This document shows, one piece after another, positions 54,414 through 63,980 of a DNA stretch of 64,000 nucleotides; the first letter of the stretch is position 1; the number at the start of each line of letters is the position of its first letter. The position numbers were made by a program, and so were the translations under genes. The notes beneath the pieces were generated by a model. The model did no database searches. It was not told the DNA's origin and saw only the letters and a list, made by a program, of their open reading frames with translations. Origin of the DNA: an uncultured Clostridia bacterium (GTDB taxonomy: Bacteria > Bacillota > Clostridia > TANB77 > CAG-508); the NCBI GenBank assembly GCA_934162205.1, contig CAKPIA010000008.1:10083-74082 (forward strand). The letters run 5' to 3'.

Positions 54414-55904
54414 ATGAAACTATTAAATTTATTAAATAATGTAGAAATTTTAAACACAAATGGAAATCTAGAGATTGATATTACAAATATCCATTCAGAT
54501 TCTAGAAAAATTAAAGAAGGAGGACTTTTTGTTGCAATAAATGGCTTTTCTAAAAATGGAATAGAATTTATTCCAAGTGCTATAGAAAATGGTGCAATTG
54601 CAGTTATTGTTGAACCAGATGTTGATGTTAATTCTTTAAACTATAATATACCTGTTATATCTGTAAAAGATACAAGAAAAGCACTAGCAATTTTAGCTTG
54701 CAATTTTTATGATAATCCTTCAAAAAAATTAAAATTAATTGGAGTAACTGGTACAAAAGGAAAAACAACTTCAACTTTTATGATAAAATCCATTTTAGAA
54801 AAACATGGATTAAATGTTGGGTTAATTGGCAGTATTGCTGTATATATAAATGATGAAAAAATTGAAGATACAGATAGAACAACTCCAGAAAGCATAGAAA
54901 TTCAAAAATATTTAGCAATGATGGTAGAAAAAAATGTAGATGTTGCTATTATAGAAGTTTCTTCTCAAGCTATGAAACTTAATAGAGTATTAGGTTGTGA
55001 CTTTGATGTAGCATTATTTACAAATCTTTCAGAAGATCATATTAGTAAAAATGAACATCCTAATATGGAAGATTATTTTAATTGTAAACTTGCACTTTTA
55101 AAACTTGCAAAAACAATTGTTATAAATAATGATGACGAAAAGGTAAAAACTATTTCTTCTTTACTTCCAGAGAAAAACATTATTACTTTTTCCATAGATA
55201 ATGAATCAAATTTTAAAGTAAATTCAGATAAAATAAAAATAACAGATTCTTATATAGATTTTGAATTGCCTATAAACGGTAAGCCAGAACAAATAGAAGC
55301 ATCAATTCCTGGTAAATTTAGTATTTATAATGCAATTGGTGCAATTGCTTCAACATCTGTTTTTAACGTACCTGCTAACGAAATAAAAGATGCATTAAAA
55401 GATCTTAAAGTTCTTGGCAGAAGTGAATTAGTTCCTAATAAATTAGGATTAACTATAATGATAGATTATGCTCACACTCCATCTAGTTTAGAAAGCATTT
55501 TAACAGCTGTTAGATCTTATGCAAAAGGTAGAGTTATTTGTGCTTGGGGTGTTGGAGGAGATCGTGATAAAGCTAAAAGACCTATAATGGGTGAGATTTC
55601 TGGAAGACTTGCAGACTTTACTGTTTTAATGTCAGATCAAGTTAGAACTGAAGATCCTTTATCTATTTTAAAAGATATTGAAAAAGGTATTATTCCAACA
55701 GGAAAACCTTATAAAATTATTGTTGATAGAACAGAAGGAATTAAATACGCTATTGAAATAGCTAAAAAAGGTGATATAATTGTTATTCCTGGTTTAGGAC
55801 ATGATTTATATTTAGAAAGAAATGGTGTTAAACATCCATATAATGAAAGAGTTGTTATTTCACAAATTATTGATGAAATGATAAAAAATGGTGTAAAAAA
55901 ATAA
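54414..55904 (+). CDS. murE: UDP-MurNAc-tripeptide ligase MurE
   Basis: 496 aa, a complete Mur ligase: N-terminal IHSDSRKIKEGGLFVAI, ATP-binding GVTGTKGKTTSTFMIK at about residues 108-123, TTPESIEIQKYLAMMV, then the third domain. The substrate motif that is DNPR in DAP-adding enzymes reads VLMSDQVRTEDP here. Because dapL and dapF lie either side, meso-DAP is the expected amino acid, but the motif is not standard. Its promoter and terminator make it a single unit. Confidence 0.9.
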   Translation: MKLLNLLNNVEILNTNGNLEIDITNIHSDSRKIKEGGLFVAINGFSKNGIEFIPSAIENGAIAVIVEPDVDVNSLNYNIPVISVKDTRKALAILACNFYDNPSKKLKLIGVTGTKGKTTSTFMIKSILEKHGLNVGLIGSIAVYINDEKIEDTDRTTPESIEIQKYLAMMVEKNVDVAIIEVSSQAMKLNRVLGCDFDVALFTNLSEDHISKNEHPNMEDYFNCKLALLKLAKTIVINNDDEKVKTISSLLPEKNIITFSIDNESNFKVNSDKIKITDSYIDFELPINGKPEQIEASIPGKFSIYNAIGAIASTSVFNVPANEIKDALKDLKVLGRSELVPNKLGLTIMIDYAHTPSSLESILTAVRSYAKGRVICAWGVGGDRDKAKRPIMGEISGRLADFTVLMSDQVRTEDPLSILKDIEKGIIPTGKPYKIIVDRTEGIKYAIEIAKKGDIIVIPGLGHDLYLERNGVKHPYNERVVISQIIDEMIKNGVKK

Positions 55905-55910
55905 TTGTTT

Positions 55911-55940
55911 AAAGGCATGAATAAAAAACTTCATGCCTTT
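55911..55940. terminator. Bidirectional terminator of murE and dapF
   Basis: A perfect 11-bp stem AAAGGCATGAA/TTCATGCCTTT with an 8-base loop between converging genes, followed by ATTTATATT. Confidence 0.82.
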
Positions 55941-55959
55941 ATTTATATTAACTTTTATT

Positions 55960-56802
55960 TTATAAATCTAGTATCTTTCCTTCATATACAAATTTTGCAT
56001 CACCTATTAAATACATTTCATTATTAATTTCTTTTATTTCTAGTTTTCCTCCCTCTAAATCCACAATTACATCACTTTCTGTGAATTTATTTTTAATTGC
56101 TGCTGTTGCAGATGCAATCGCTCCTGTCCCACATCCTAATGTCCTTCCTACTCCTCTTTCCCATACTTTAACAATTATACTATTTTTATTTTTAATTTGA
56201 ACAAATTCAACATTTGTTTTACTTGGAAAATATTTATAATTTTCAATAAATTTTCCTACTTCTTCAAAATTAAAAGAATTAAAATCATTTACAAAACAAA
56301 CACTATGTGGATTTCCTACAGATACTAAATAAAGTTTAAATATTTCTTCATTATATTTTACCTCTACAAAATCACTATTTTCGAACCCTCGTGGCAAGTA
56401 TGCAATTCTTGACTTTGTTCCAAAAAGAACTTCTCCCATATTTATTTCTATTTTTTCATTTTGAGTTTCAGATATGTACATTTTTACTTTTTTTATACCT
56501 GCTAAAGTTTCTATACTAAATTCCTTTTTATTAATATATTTGTGGTTATATAGTTTTTTTGCCAAACATCTTATTCCATTACCACACATCTCTGCTTCTG
56601 TTCCATCACTATTAAAAATTCTCATCTTAAAATCTGCTATTTTACTATGTTCAAAAAATATTACTCCATCTGCTCCAATTCCAATATGTCTATCACAAAG
56701 AAATCTAGTTAATACTTTTAAATTATATATAGGTAATCCTTTAGTTGCATCTATAACCACAAAATCATTGCCTACAGCTTGCATCTTATCAAAAACTATC
56801 AT
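55960..56802 (-). CDS. dapF: Diaminopimelate epimerase
   Basis: 280 aa. The two catalytic cysteines are in AEMCGNGIRCLAKKL and RTLGCGTGAIASATAA; FDKMQAVGNDFVVIDA opens the protein. It turns LL-diaminopimelate into meso-diaminopimelate. GAGAGG precedes the ATG. Confidence 0.96.
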   Translation of the reverse strand: MIVFDKMQAVGNDFVVIDATKGLPIYNLKVLTRFLCDRHIGIGADGVIFFEHSKIADFKMRIFNSDGTEAEMCGNGIRCLAKKLYNHKYINKKEFSIETLAGIKKVKMYISETQNEKIEINMGEVLFGTKSRIAYLPRGFENSDFVEVKYNEEIFKLYLVSVGNPHSVCFVNDFNSFNFEEVGKFIENYKYFPSKTNVEFVQIKNKNSIIVKVWERGVGRTLGCGTGAIASATAAIKNKFTESDVIVDLEGGKLEIKEINNEMYLIGDAKFVYEGKILDL

Positions 56803-56937
56803 ATAAATACCTCTCTTTCTATTAGTAAATTATATGAATAATACGTCTGCTATGGTTACACTGTTTAATATACATTTTATGACAAAATAGTCATTTACAA
56901 AATCAAAAAAAATTATATAATATATATGGGTGATGTT

Positions 56938-57642
56938 ATGAAAATATTAAAAAATATATTATTTAAAATTATAGTTTTCATATTTATTTTACTAATTATA
57001 GGTACCTCTATACTTTTATTTTTAGGATATAATTATTATTCTAATGCTTTAAAAGATAACAGTTTATCCAACAGAGTTAATACTATAAAGAATGATGATA
57101 ATTTTGTTAATTTTGATAATTTAAATGAAGATTATATAAATGCAGTTATCGCAACAGAAGATCATAGATTTTATGAACATGGTGCAATTGATCCTATTGC
57201 AATTGCTAGAGCTATTTATATAAATATTAGACATATGGAATTACAAGAAGGTGGAAGCACTATAACTCAACAAGTTGCTAAAAATGTATGTTTTGATCAA
57301 AGTAAAAATGCCATAAGAAAAATAGCAGAATTTTTTGTTGCATATGATTTGGAAAAAAATTATAATAAAAAAGAAATTTTTGAATTATATGTTAATACTG
57401 CTTATTTTGGTAATGGTTATTATGGGATAAAACAAGCAAGTGAAGGATATTATAATAAAGAACCTAAAGAGTTAAATCTTTCTGAAGCTTCTATGTTAGC
57501 TGGTGTGCCTAATGCTCCTTCTGTGTATGCTCCTACTAAAAATCCAGATTTAGCTGAACAAAGACAAGCACAAGTTCTTAAAAGAATGTTGGAATATGGG
57601 TATATTTCTCAAGAAGATTTTGATTCTGTTATAGATAATTAA
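56938..57642 (+). CDS. mtgA: Monofunctional peptidoglycan glycosyltransferase (GT51)
   Basis: 234 aa from the ATG at 56938, preceded by GGGTGAT; four further residues from 56926 would overlap that site. A membrane anchor (NILFKIIVFIFILLIIGTSILLF) is followed by the GT51 domain: AVIATEDHRFYEHGAIDPI with catalytic Glu, QEGGSTITQQVAKNV, ELYVNTAYFGNGYYGIKQAS and LAGVPNAPSVYAPT. No transpeptidase domain, so it only polymerises lipid II. Confidence 0.93.
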   Translation: MKILKNILFKIIVFIFILLIIGTSILLFLGYNYYSNALKDNSLSNRVNTIKNDDNFVNFDNLNEDYINAVIATEDHRFYEHGAIDPIAIARAIYINIRHMELQEGGSTITQQVAKNVCFDQSKNAIRKIAEFFVAYDLEKNYNKKEIFELYVNTAYFGNGYYGIKQASEGYYNKEPKELNLSEASMLAGVPNAPSVYAPTKNPDLAEQRQAQVLKRMLEYGYISQEDFDSVIDN

Positions 57643-57652
57643 AATTATGTAA

Positions 57653-57787
57653 AACTCTATATATATTGTTTTGTAATACCGCGTAGCGATCAACCGGAGC
57701 ATAGCGAAGGGCGAATGAAGCATCCTTCCTTGAAAAGGAATCCGAAGGATGCGACAACAAGGTATAAAAAACAATATATATAGAGTT
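57653..57787. mobile_element. MITE-like element with long terminal inverted repeats
   Basis: The left end AACTCTATATATATTG (from 57653) and right end CAATATATATAGAGTT (to 57787) are inverted copies over about 27 bases with a few mismatches. Inside, 41 of 80 bases are G or C by hand count. A central hairpin has GCATCCTTC (57720-57728) pairing with GAAGGATGC (57744-57752). No ORF. It looks like a non-autonomous inserted element or a structured RNA. Confidence 0.65.
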
Positions 57788-57806
57788 AAATAAAATATTA
57801 AAACAA

Positions 57807-57838
57807 AAAATAGAGTTTACTAAAGCAAACTCTATTTT
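57807..57838 (-). terminator. Terminator of acpP
   Basis: A perfect 12-bp stem AAAATAGAGTTT/AAACTCTATTTT (57807-57818 with 57827-57838); acpP ends at 57848. Confidence 0.85.
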
Positions 57839-57847
57839 CTTATTTTA

Positions 57848-58087
57848 TTACACATTTTCTTTTATGTAGTCTACTACATCTCCTACAGTAACTACTTTTT
57901 CTGCATCGCTATCAGGAATTTCTATATCAAATTCTTCTTCTAAAGCCATTATTAATTCAACTATATCTAAAGAATCTGCTCCTAAATCATCTATAAATGA
58001 TGCTTCTAATGTAACAGATGCTTCTGCTACTCCTAATTGTTCTACAATTATCTCTTTTACTTTTTCAAAAACTTCTTCTGAACTCAT
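57848..58087 (-). CDS. acpP: Acyl carrier protein
   Basis: 79 aa from the ATG at 58087; AGGAGGTG lies upstream, and a longer start at 58111 would include that site. FIDDLGADSLDIVELIMALEEEF holds the phosphopantetheine serine (Ser39, DSL motif). Carries acyl chains in fatty acid synthesis. It follows plsX on the same strand. Confidence 0.97.
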   Translation of the reverse strand: MSSEEVFEKVKEIIVEQLGVAEASVTLEASFIDDLGADSLDIVELIMALEEEFDIEIPDSDAEKVVTVGDVVDYIKENV

Positions 58088-58218
58088 TATTATAAGTTCA
58101 CCTCCTCTCAAGTATCTCTGTTATATTTCTTTTTATTTTGTTTATTATATGTAACATTTATATTATATGTTTGCATATTTGTCAAGTAATGTTTATAATT
58201 ATTTTATTTTTATACTAC

Positions 58219-59247
58219 TTATTCAGTTTTATTCTCTTTTTGAAACTTTTCTATCATTTTATCTACTGCTTTGTTTTCTACAAATTGTTCTGCTTGTTTT
58301 ATTGTGAATTCAAATAATTTTTCATCACTACTTCCATGTGCTTTTACAACTGGTTTTTTTACTCCTAAAAATAATGCTCCACCATATTCTTTATAATCCA
58401 TTGCTTTTGAAAGTGCATTTATTGATGGCATTGCAGGAAGTGCTCCAAGCATTGTAAACACATTCTTTTTAATACTTTCTGATAATGTTCTTTTTACTAA
58501 TTTTCCAACACCTTCGACTGTTTTTAAAAATACATTTCCTGTAAATCCATCTGCAACTAAAATATCTATTTTTCCTGAAAAAGCATCTCTTCCCTCTACA
58601 TTTCCTACAAATTCAATATCTAATTCATTCGCTTTTTCTTTTATTAATTTATATGATTCTTTTATTAGTTCGTTTCCCTTTGTTTCTTCTGTTCCTATGT
58701 TTAGCAATCCTACTTTTGGTCTTTCATTTCCAAATGTATTTCTTAAATATATACTAGACATTTGTGCAAACTGCAATAAATTAATTGGCTTACAATTTGT
58801 ATTTGAACCGCAATCTATTAACAATAATCTACTTTTGTATGCTGGTAAAATTCCTGCTAATGCTGGTCTATCTATTCCTTTTATTCTTCCGACTAATAAT
58901 GTTGCTCCTGTTAGTAATGCTCCTGAATTTCCAGCAGAAATAAATACATCTCCTTCACCTTGTTTTAACATATTAAACCCAACTACCATTGATGAATCTT
59001 TTTTATGTTTTATTGCAAGTGTTGGTGTATCTTCCATTTCTATTGTTTCTGTTGCATTTTTTATTTTTAATCTGTCAGAAATTTCTTCAATTTCTTTTCC
59101 ATAAAATTCTTTTATTTTACTTCTTATTATTTCTTCTTTTCCAATTAATATTACTTCTGCCTTTATTTGGTTAATAGCTTTAACAGCGCCTTTTATATTA
59201 GCATCAGGTGCTTTATCTCCACCCATAGCATCTAAAAGTATTTTCAC
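58219..59247 (-). CDS. plsX: Phosphate acyltransferase PlsX
   Basis: 342 aa from a GTG at 59247 with AGGAGG upstream. KILLDAMGGDKAPDANIKGAVKAI, FISAGNSGALLTGATLLVGRI, ALAGILPA and GGALFLGVKKPVVKAHGSSDE are the family motifs. It makes acyl-phosphate from acyl-ACP for phospholipid synthesis. plsX-acpP order is normal; fapR and fabD are not present. Confidence 0.96.
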   Translation of the reverse strand: MKILLDAMGGDKAPDANIKGAVKAINQIKAEVILIGKEEIIRSKIKEFYGKEIEEISDRLKIKNATETIEMEDTPTLAIKHKKDSSMVVGFNMLKQGEGDVFISAGNSGALLTGATLLVGRIKGIDRPALAGILPAYKSRLLLIDCGSNTNCKPINLLQFAQMSSIYLRNTFGNERPKVGLLNIGTEETKGNELIKESYKLIKEKANELDIEFVGNVEGRDAFSGKIDILVADGFTGNVFLKTVEGVGKLVKRTLSESIKKNVFTMLGALPAMPSINALSKAMDYKEYGGALFLGVKKPVVKAHGSSDEKLFEFTIKQAEQFVENKAVDKMIEKFQKENKTE

Positions 59248-59349
59248 TTTAAGTCCTCCTAATTGTTTATTATTTATATAGTATTTATAATATATCCATT
59301 TTATTATTCTTTTTATAAAAAAGCAAGTATTTAATGATGATTTGACAAA

Positions 59350-59377
59350 AAAAATAGAGCTCTAAAGCTCTATTTTT
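59350..59377 (-). terminator. Terminator of tuf
   Basis: A perfect 12-bp stem AAAAATAGAGCT/AGCTCTATTTTT (59350-59361 with 59366-59377); tuf ends at 59384. Confidence 0.85.
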
Positions 59378-59383
59378 ATTATA

Positions 59384-60586
59384 TTATTCGATTATGTCAG
59401 CAACAACACCTGAACCAACTGTTCTACCACCTTCACGAATAGCGAATCTTAATCCTTTTTCGATAGCGATAGGAGTGATTAATTCGATTGTCATTGAAAC
59501 GTTATCTCCTGGCATTACCATTTCTGTTCCTTCTGGTAAGTCGATAACACCTGTAACGTCTGTTGTTCTGAAATAGAATTGTGGTCTATATCCGTTGAAG
59601 AATGGAGTATGTCTTCCACCTTCTTCTTTAGTTAATACATAAACTTCTGATGTGAATTTTGTATGTGGATGTATTGTTCCTGGTTTACAAAGAACTTGAC
59701 CTCTTTCGATGTCTTTTCTATCTATACCTCTTAATAGAACACCAATGTTATCTCCAGCTTCTGCTTGATCTAATAATTTTCTGAACATTTCTACACCAGT
59801 AACAACTGTTTTTCTTCTTTCTGTAGAAAGACCGATAATTTCAACTTCGTCAGAAAGTTTAACTATACCTCTTTCTACTCTACCTGTAGCAACTGTTCCT
59901 CTACCTGTAATTGTGAATACGTCTTCAACAGGCATTAGGAATGGTTGGTCGATTGGTCTTTCTGGTGTTGGGATGTAGCTATCAACTGCATCCATTAATT
60001 CTTTCATAGGTGCATATACAGGATCGTTAGGATCTGTAGATGTACTTTCTAATACTTTTAGAGATGATCCTTTTATAACTGGGATTTCGTCTCCTGGGAA
60101 ATCATAGCTTGATAATAAGTCTCTAACTTCCATTTCAACTAATTCTAATAATTCTGGATCGTCTACCATATCACATTTGTTTAAGTAAACAACTATATAT
60201 TTAACACCAACTTGTCTAGCTAGTAATATATGCTCTCTTGTTTGAGGCATTGGTCCATCAGCTGCAGAAACAACTAATATAGCACCATCCATTTGAGCAG
60301 CACCTGTGATCATGTTTTTAACATAGTCAGCGTGACCTGGACAGTCAACGTGTGCATAGTGTCTGTTATCTGTTTCATATTCAACGTGTGCTGTATTGAT
60401 TGTGATTCCTCTTGCTTTTTCTTCTGGAGCGCTATCAATTGAAGCATAATCTTCGAATTGAGCTTTTCCTAATAATCCTAAATATTTTGTAATAGCTGCT
60501 GTTGTTGTTGTTTTACCATGGTCTACGTGACCGATTGTTCCGATGTTAACGTGTGGTTTTGTTCTTTCAAATTTTGCTTTTGCCAT
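59384..60586 (-). CDS. tuf: Elongation factor Tu
   Basis: 400 aa. P-loop GHVDHGKTTTTAAI, G2 RGITINTAHVEYET, G3 DCPGHADYVKNM, G4 NKCDMVDD. It brings aminoacyl-tRNA to the ribosome. The gene has a higher G+C content and more uniform codons than most neighbours, as expected of a highly expressed gene, and contains no CGG. Confidence 0.99.
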   Translation of the reverse strand: MAKAKFERTKPHVNIGTIGHVDHGKTTTTAAITKYLGLLGKAQFEDYASIDSAPEEKARGITINTAHVEYETDNRHYAHVDCPGHADYVKNMITGAAQMDGAILVVSAADGPMPQTREHILLARQVGVKYIVVYLNKCDMVDDPELLELVEMEVRDLLSSYDFPGDEIPVIKGSSLKVLESTSTDPNDPVYAPMKELMDAVDSYIPTPERPIDQPFLMPVEDVFTITGRGTVATGRVERGIVKLSDEVEIIGLSTERRKTVVTGVEMFRKLLDQAEAGDNIGVLLRGIDRKDIERGQVLCKPGTIHPHTKFTSEVYVLTKEEGGRHTPFFNGYRPQFYFRTTDVTGVIDLPEGTEMVMPGDNVSMTIELITPIAIEKGLRFAIREGGRTVGSGVVADIIE

Positions 60587-60745
60587 TTTAAAATTTCCTC
60601 CTTTAATTTAAGTTAGTTTATCAATTTATTTGATAACTACTTTTAATTTATTTTTTAAATTTAATGACTAAATTATAATTGCTTGAATTTTATAACATAT
60701 TACATAAAAAATCAAGTATTTTTGTTATTTTTAGTAATCGCTATA

Positions 60746-62827
60746 TTATTCAGCTTTAGCTCTTGATGCTACGATTGCATCATGAACTGATTTTGGAACT
60801 TCTTCATAATGAGATGGTTCCATAGAGTAGCTTCCTCTACCTTGTGTTTTTGAACGTAAATCTGTTGCATATCCAAACATTTCTGAAAGTGGAATAAATG
60901 CGTGTATTTCTTGCATTCCATCGTTTGCATCCATACCTTCCATTTTACCACGTCTTGCGTTGATATCTCCAATAACATCTCCCATGTATTCTTCTGGAAC
61001 TGTTATTTCAACTTTCATAATTGGTTCTAAGATTACAGCTTTTGCTTGTTTACATCCTTCTTTAAATGCCATAGATGCTGCTATTTTGAAGGCCATTTCT
61101 GAAGAGTCAACTTCGTGATATGAACCATCAACTAATGTTACTTTAAAGTCTATAACTGGGTAACCAGCTAATACACCTGTTTCAGCAGCTTCTCTCATAC
61201 CTTGTTCAATTGGTTTTATATATTCTTTTGGAACTGCTCCTCCAACGATTTTGCTTTCGAATTCAATTCCTTTTCCTGGCTCTAATGGTTCCATTTCAAA
61301 CCATACATGACCATATTGTCCTTTACCACCAGATTGACGTATGAATTTTCCTTCAACTCTTACTGCATTTTTAATAGTTTCTTTGTATGCAACTTGTGGT
61401 TTACCAACGTTACATTCAACTTTGAATTCTCTTTTTAATCTATCAACGATGATATCTAAGTGTAATTCACCCATACCTGCAATAATTGTTTGACCTGTTT
61501 CTTGGTTTGTATATGCTTTAAATGTTGGATCTTCTTCAGCTAGTTTTGTTAAAGCTATACCCATTTTTTCTTGAGCTGCTTTATCTTTTGGTTCGATAGC
61601 TATATCAATAACTGGCTCTGGGAATTCCATTGATTCAAGAATTATTGGATGATCAGGATCACATAATGTATTTCCTGTTGTAACATCTTTTAATCCAACT
61701 GCAGCTGCAATATCACCAGCATATACTTTATCTATATCTTCCCTGTGATTTGAGTGCATTTGTAGAATTCTTCCAACTCTTTCTTTTTTATCTTTGCTTG
61801 AATTTAAAACTGTTGATCCTGATTCTAATGTTCCAGAGTAAACTCTAAAGAAACATAATTTTCCAACAAATGGATCTGTTGCAATTTTAAATGCTAATGC
61901 AGCAAATGGTTCTGAATCTGAAGTTTTAGCTTCTGTTTCTTCTCCATCTAATGTTTCACCTTTGATATGTGGTATATCTAATGGTGATGGCATATAATCA
62001 ACTATTGCATTTAATAGTTCTTGTACACCTTTGTTTTTATATGAAGAACCACATGTAACTGGTACTATAGCGTTAGCTAATGTTCCCATTCTTAAACCTT
62101 TTTTTATTTCTTCGTCTGTTAATTCTTCTCCTTCAAGGTATTTCATCATTAATTCTTCATCTTGTTCACATGCAGCTTCGATCATTTCTGATCTGAATTT
62201 TTCTGCATCTGCTTTCATATCTTCAGGAATATCTGTTTCTTCAATTTCTTTTCCTAAATCATCTTTGTGTATAAAAGCTTTCATTTTTACTAAGTCAACT
62301 ATTCCTTTGAAGTTGTCTTCTGCTCCTATTGGTAATTGGATTGGAACAGCATTAGCTTTTAATCTATTTTTTAATTGATCAACACAAAGCATGAAGTTAG
62401 CTCCTGTGATATCCATTTTGTTTACATATACCATTCTTGGTACACTGTATTTGTCAGCTTGTCTCCAAACTGTTTCTGTTTGTGGTTGAACTCCACCTTT
62501 TGCAGCTAAAACTGTTACTGCACCGTCAAGAACTTTTAAAGATCTTTGTACTTCAACTGTAAAGTCAACGTGACCTGGAGTATCAATAATATTAATTCTG
62601 TTATTGTTCCAGAAACATGTTGTACAAGCAGAAGTAATTGTTATACCTCTTTCTTGTTCTTGTTCCATCCAGTCCATTGTAGCAGCACCTTCGTGAACTT
62701 CACCAATTTTATGTGTTTTTCCTGTATAGAAAAGAATTCTTTCTGTTGTTGTTGTTTTTCCGGCATCAATATGTGCCATTATTCCTATATTTCTTGTTCT
62801 TTCTAATGGATAAGCTCTTCCTGCCAT
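60746..62827 (-). CDS. fusA: Elongation factor G
   Basis: 693 aa. P-loop AHIDAGKTTTTERILFYTG, RGITITSACTTCFW, DTPGHVDFTVEVQRSL, NKMDI and full domains III to V (GMGELHLDIIVDRLKREF, RQSGGKGQYGHVWFEMEP). It moves tRNAs during translocation. It follows rpsG in the str operon; GGGGG precedes the ATG. Confidence 0.99.
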   Translation of the reverse strand: MAGRAYPLERTRNIGIMAHIDAGKTTTTERILFYTGKTHKIGEVHEGAATMDWMEQEQERGITITSACTTCFWNNNRINIIDTPGHVDFTVEVQRSLKVLDGAVTVLAAKGGVQPQTETVWRQADKYSVPRMVYVNKMDITGANFMLCVDQLKNRLKANAVPIQLPIGAEDNFKGIVDLVKMKAFIHKDDLGKEIEETDIPEDMKADAEKFRSEMIEAACEQDEELMMKYLEGEELTDEEIKKGLRMGTLANAIVPVTCGSSYKNKGVQELLNAIVDYMPSPLDIPHIKGETLDGEETEAKTSDSEPFAALAFKIATDPFVGKLCFFRVYSGTLESGSTVLNSSKDKKERVGRILQMHSNHREDIDKVYAGDIAAAVGLKDVTTGNTLCDPDHPIILESMEFPEPVIDIAIEPKDKAAQEKMGIALTKLAEEDPTFKAYTNQETGQTIIAGMGELHLDIIVDRLKREFKVECNVGKPQVAYKETIKNAVRVEGKFIRQSGGKGQYGHVWFEMEPLEPGKGIEFESKIVGGAVPKEYIKPIEQGMREAAETGVLAGYPVIDFKVTLVDGSYHEVDSSEMAFKIAASMAFKEGCKQAKAVILEPIMKVEITVPEEYMGDVIGDINARRGKMEGMDANDGMQEIHAFIPLSEMFGYATDLRSKTQGRGSYSMEPSHYEEVPKSVHDAIVASRAKAE

Positions 62828-62927
62828 TTATATATTTCCCCCTTTCGCTATTTTAAACGAATTTATCTTATATTTTGTTATGCTTTATTTTAATGTTTAT
62901 TTGTGCTTTTAAGCAACAAATTTAATT

Positions 62928-63398
62928 TTACCATTTATAATGAGCAAATGCTTTGTTAGCTTCTGCCATTCTATGTGTATCTTCTTTCTTCTTAAATGCT
63001 CCACCATTTCCGTTTACAGCATCTATTAATTCTCCTGCTAATTTTTCAGCCATTGTTTTTTCATGTCTGTTTCTAGCATATGATACTATCCATCTTAATC
63101 CTAAAGTTTGTCTTCTTTCTGGTCTAATTTCTAATGGAACTTGGTATGTAGCTCCACCAACTCTTCTTGCTTTAACTTCAAGAACTGGCATAACATTTTC
63201 TAAAGCTGCTTCAAAAACTTCTAAAGGATTTTTTCCTTCTTTTTCTTTTATGATATCAAATGCATCATATACTATTTTTTGAGCAACTGATTTTTTACCA
63301 TCTAACATTATGTTGTTTACTAATTTTGTAACAACTTTGCTATTGTATATTGGATCTGGTAACACATCTCTTTTTGCTATATATCCTTTTCTTGGCAC
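62928..63398 (-). CDS. rpsG: 30S ribosomal protein S7
   Basis: 156 aa, starting at a GTG (63398) after GGAGGG. PRKGYIAKRDVLPDPIYNSK and EIRPERRQTLGLRWIVSYAR are typical. S7 starts assembly of the 30S head and in some bacteria represses its own operon. Confidence 0.98.
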   Translation of the reverse strand: MPRKGYIAKRDVLPDPIYNSKVVTKLVNNIMLDGKKSVAQKIVYDAFDIIKEKEGKNPLEVFEAALENVMPVLEVKARRVGGATYQVPLEIRPERRQTLGLRWIVSYARNRHEKTMAEKLAGELIDAVNGNGGAFKKKEDTHRMAEANKAFAHYKW

Positions 63399-63424
63399 TA
63401 TTCTTCCCTCCTTAATATTTTATT

Positions 63425-63516
63425 GATGATTTATAAAATCATCTCGGTACTCTGATAGGTTTTCCTATCCGCATAGTGCATTATAATCTATTCTAAATTT
63501 AAGTACCTTAATTTAG
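63425..63516 (-). promoter_or_regulatory. Structured rpsL-rpsG intercistronic leader
   Basis: Three hairpins lie in the 168-base gap: CTTAATTTAG region with loop (63493-63516), a perfect 6-bp stem GATAGG/CCTATC with a four-base loop (63454-63469), and an 8-bp stem GATGATTT/AAATCATC (63425-63443). This is placed like the site where S7 represses translation in other bacteria. Which protein or ligand binds is unknown. Confidence 0.5.
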
Positions 63517-63566
63517 ATAATTACAAGCACTATTCTTTTTATTTTAAGCTCATACTAAAAGAAATT

Positions 63567-63980
63567 TTATTTCTTTGGTCTTTTTGCTCCATATTTAGAA
63601 CGTCCTTGCATTCTATCTTTAACACCTGCTGTATCTAATGTTCCTCTGATGATATGATATCTAACACCTGGAAGGTCTTTTACCCTACCACCTCTAATTA
63701 ATACAACACTGTGTTCTTGTAAGTTATGTCCTATACCTGGGATATAAGATGTAACTTCATAACCATTAGAAAGTCTAACTCTGGCAACTTTTCTTAAAGC
63801 TGAGTTTGGCTTTTTAGGTGTAACTGTTTTTACTACAGTACAAACTCCTCTTTTTTGTGGAGATTTAGCATTTGTTGGTCTATTTTTCTTTGAGTTAAAT
63901 CCATGTTGTAATGCTGGTGAGTTTGATTTTGTAACACCTGTTTTTCTTCCTTTTCTTACTAATTGATTAATTGTTGGCAC
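63567..63980 (-). CDS. rpsL: 30S ribosomal protein S12
   Basis: 137 aa from a GTG (63980) after GGAGGTG. MPTINQLVRKGRK, TPKKPNSALRKVARVRLSNG and PGVRYHIIRGTLDT are the family core; the streptomycin-relevant Lys of TPKKPNSA is wild type. First gene of the str operon in this window. Confidence 0.99.
   Translation of the reverse strand: MPTINQLVRKGRKTGVTKSNSPALQHGFNSKKNRPTNAKSPQKRGVCTVVKTVTPKKPNSALRKVARVRLSNGYEVTSYIPGIGHNLQEHSVVLIRGGRVKDLPGVRYHIIRGTLDTAGVKDRMQGRSKYGAKRPKK

Noticed and set aside
57653..57787. The inverted repeat after mtgA as a simple terminator
   Set aside because: The arms are 80 bases apart and no T-run follows; acpP has its own perfect terminator at 57807-57838.
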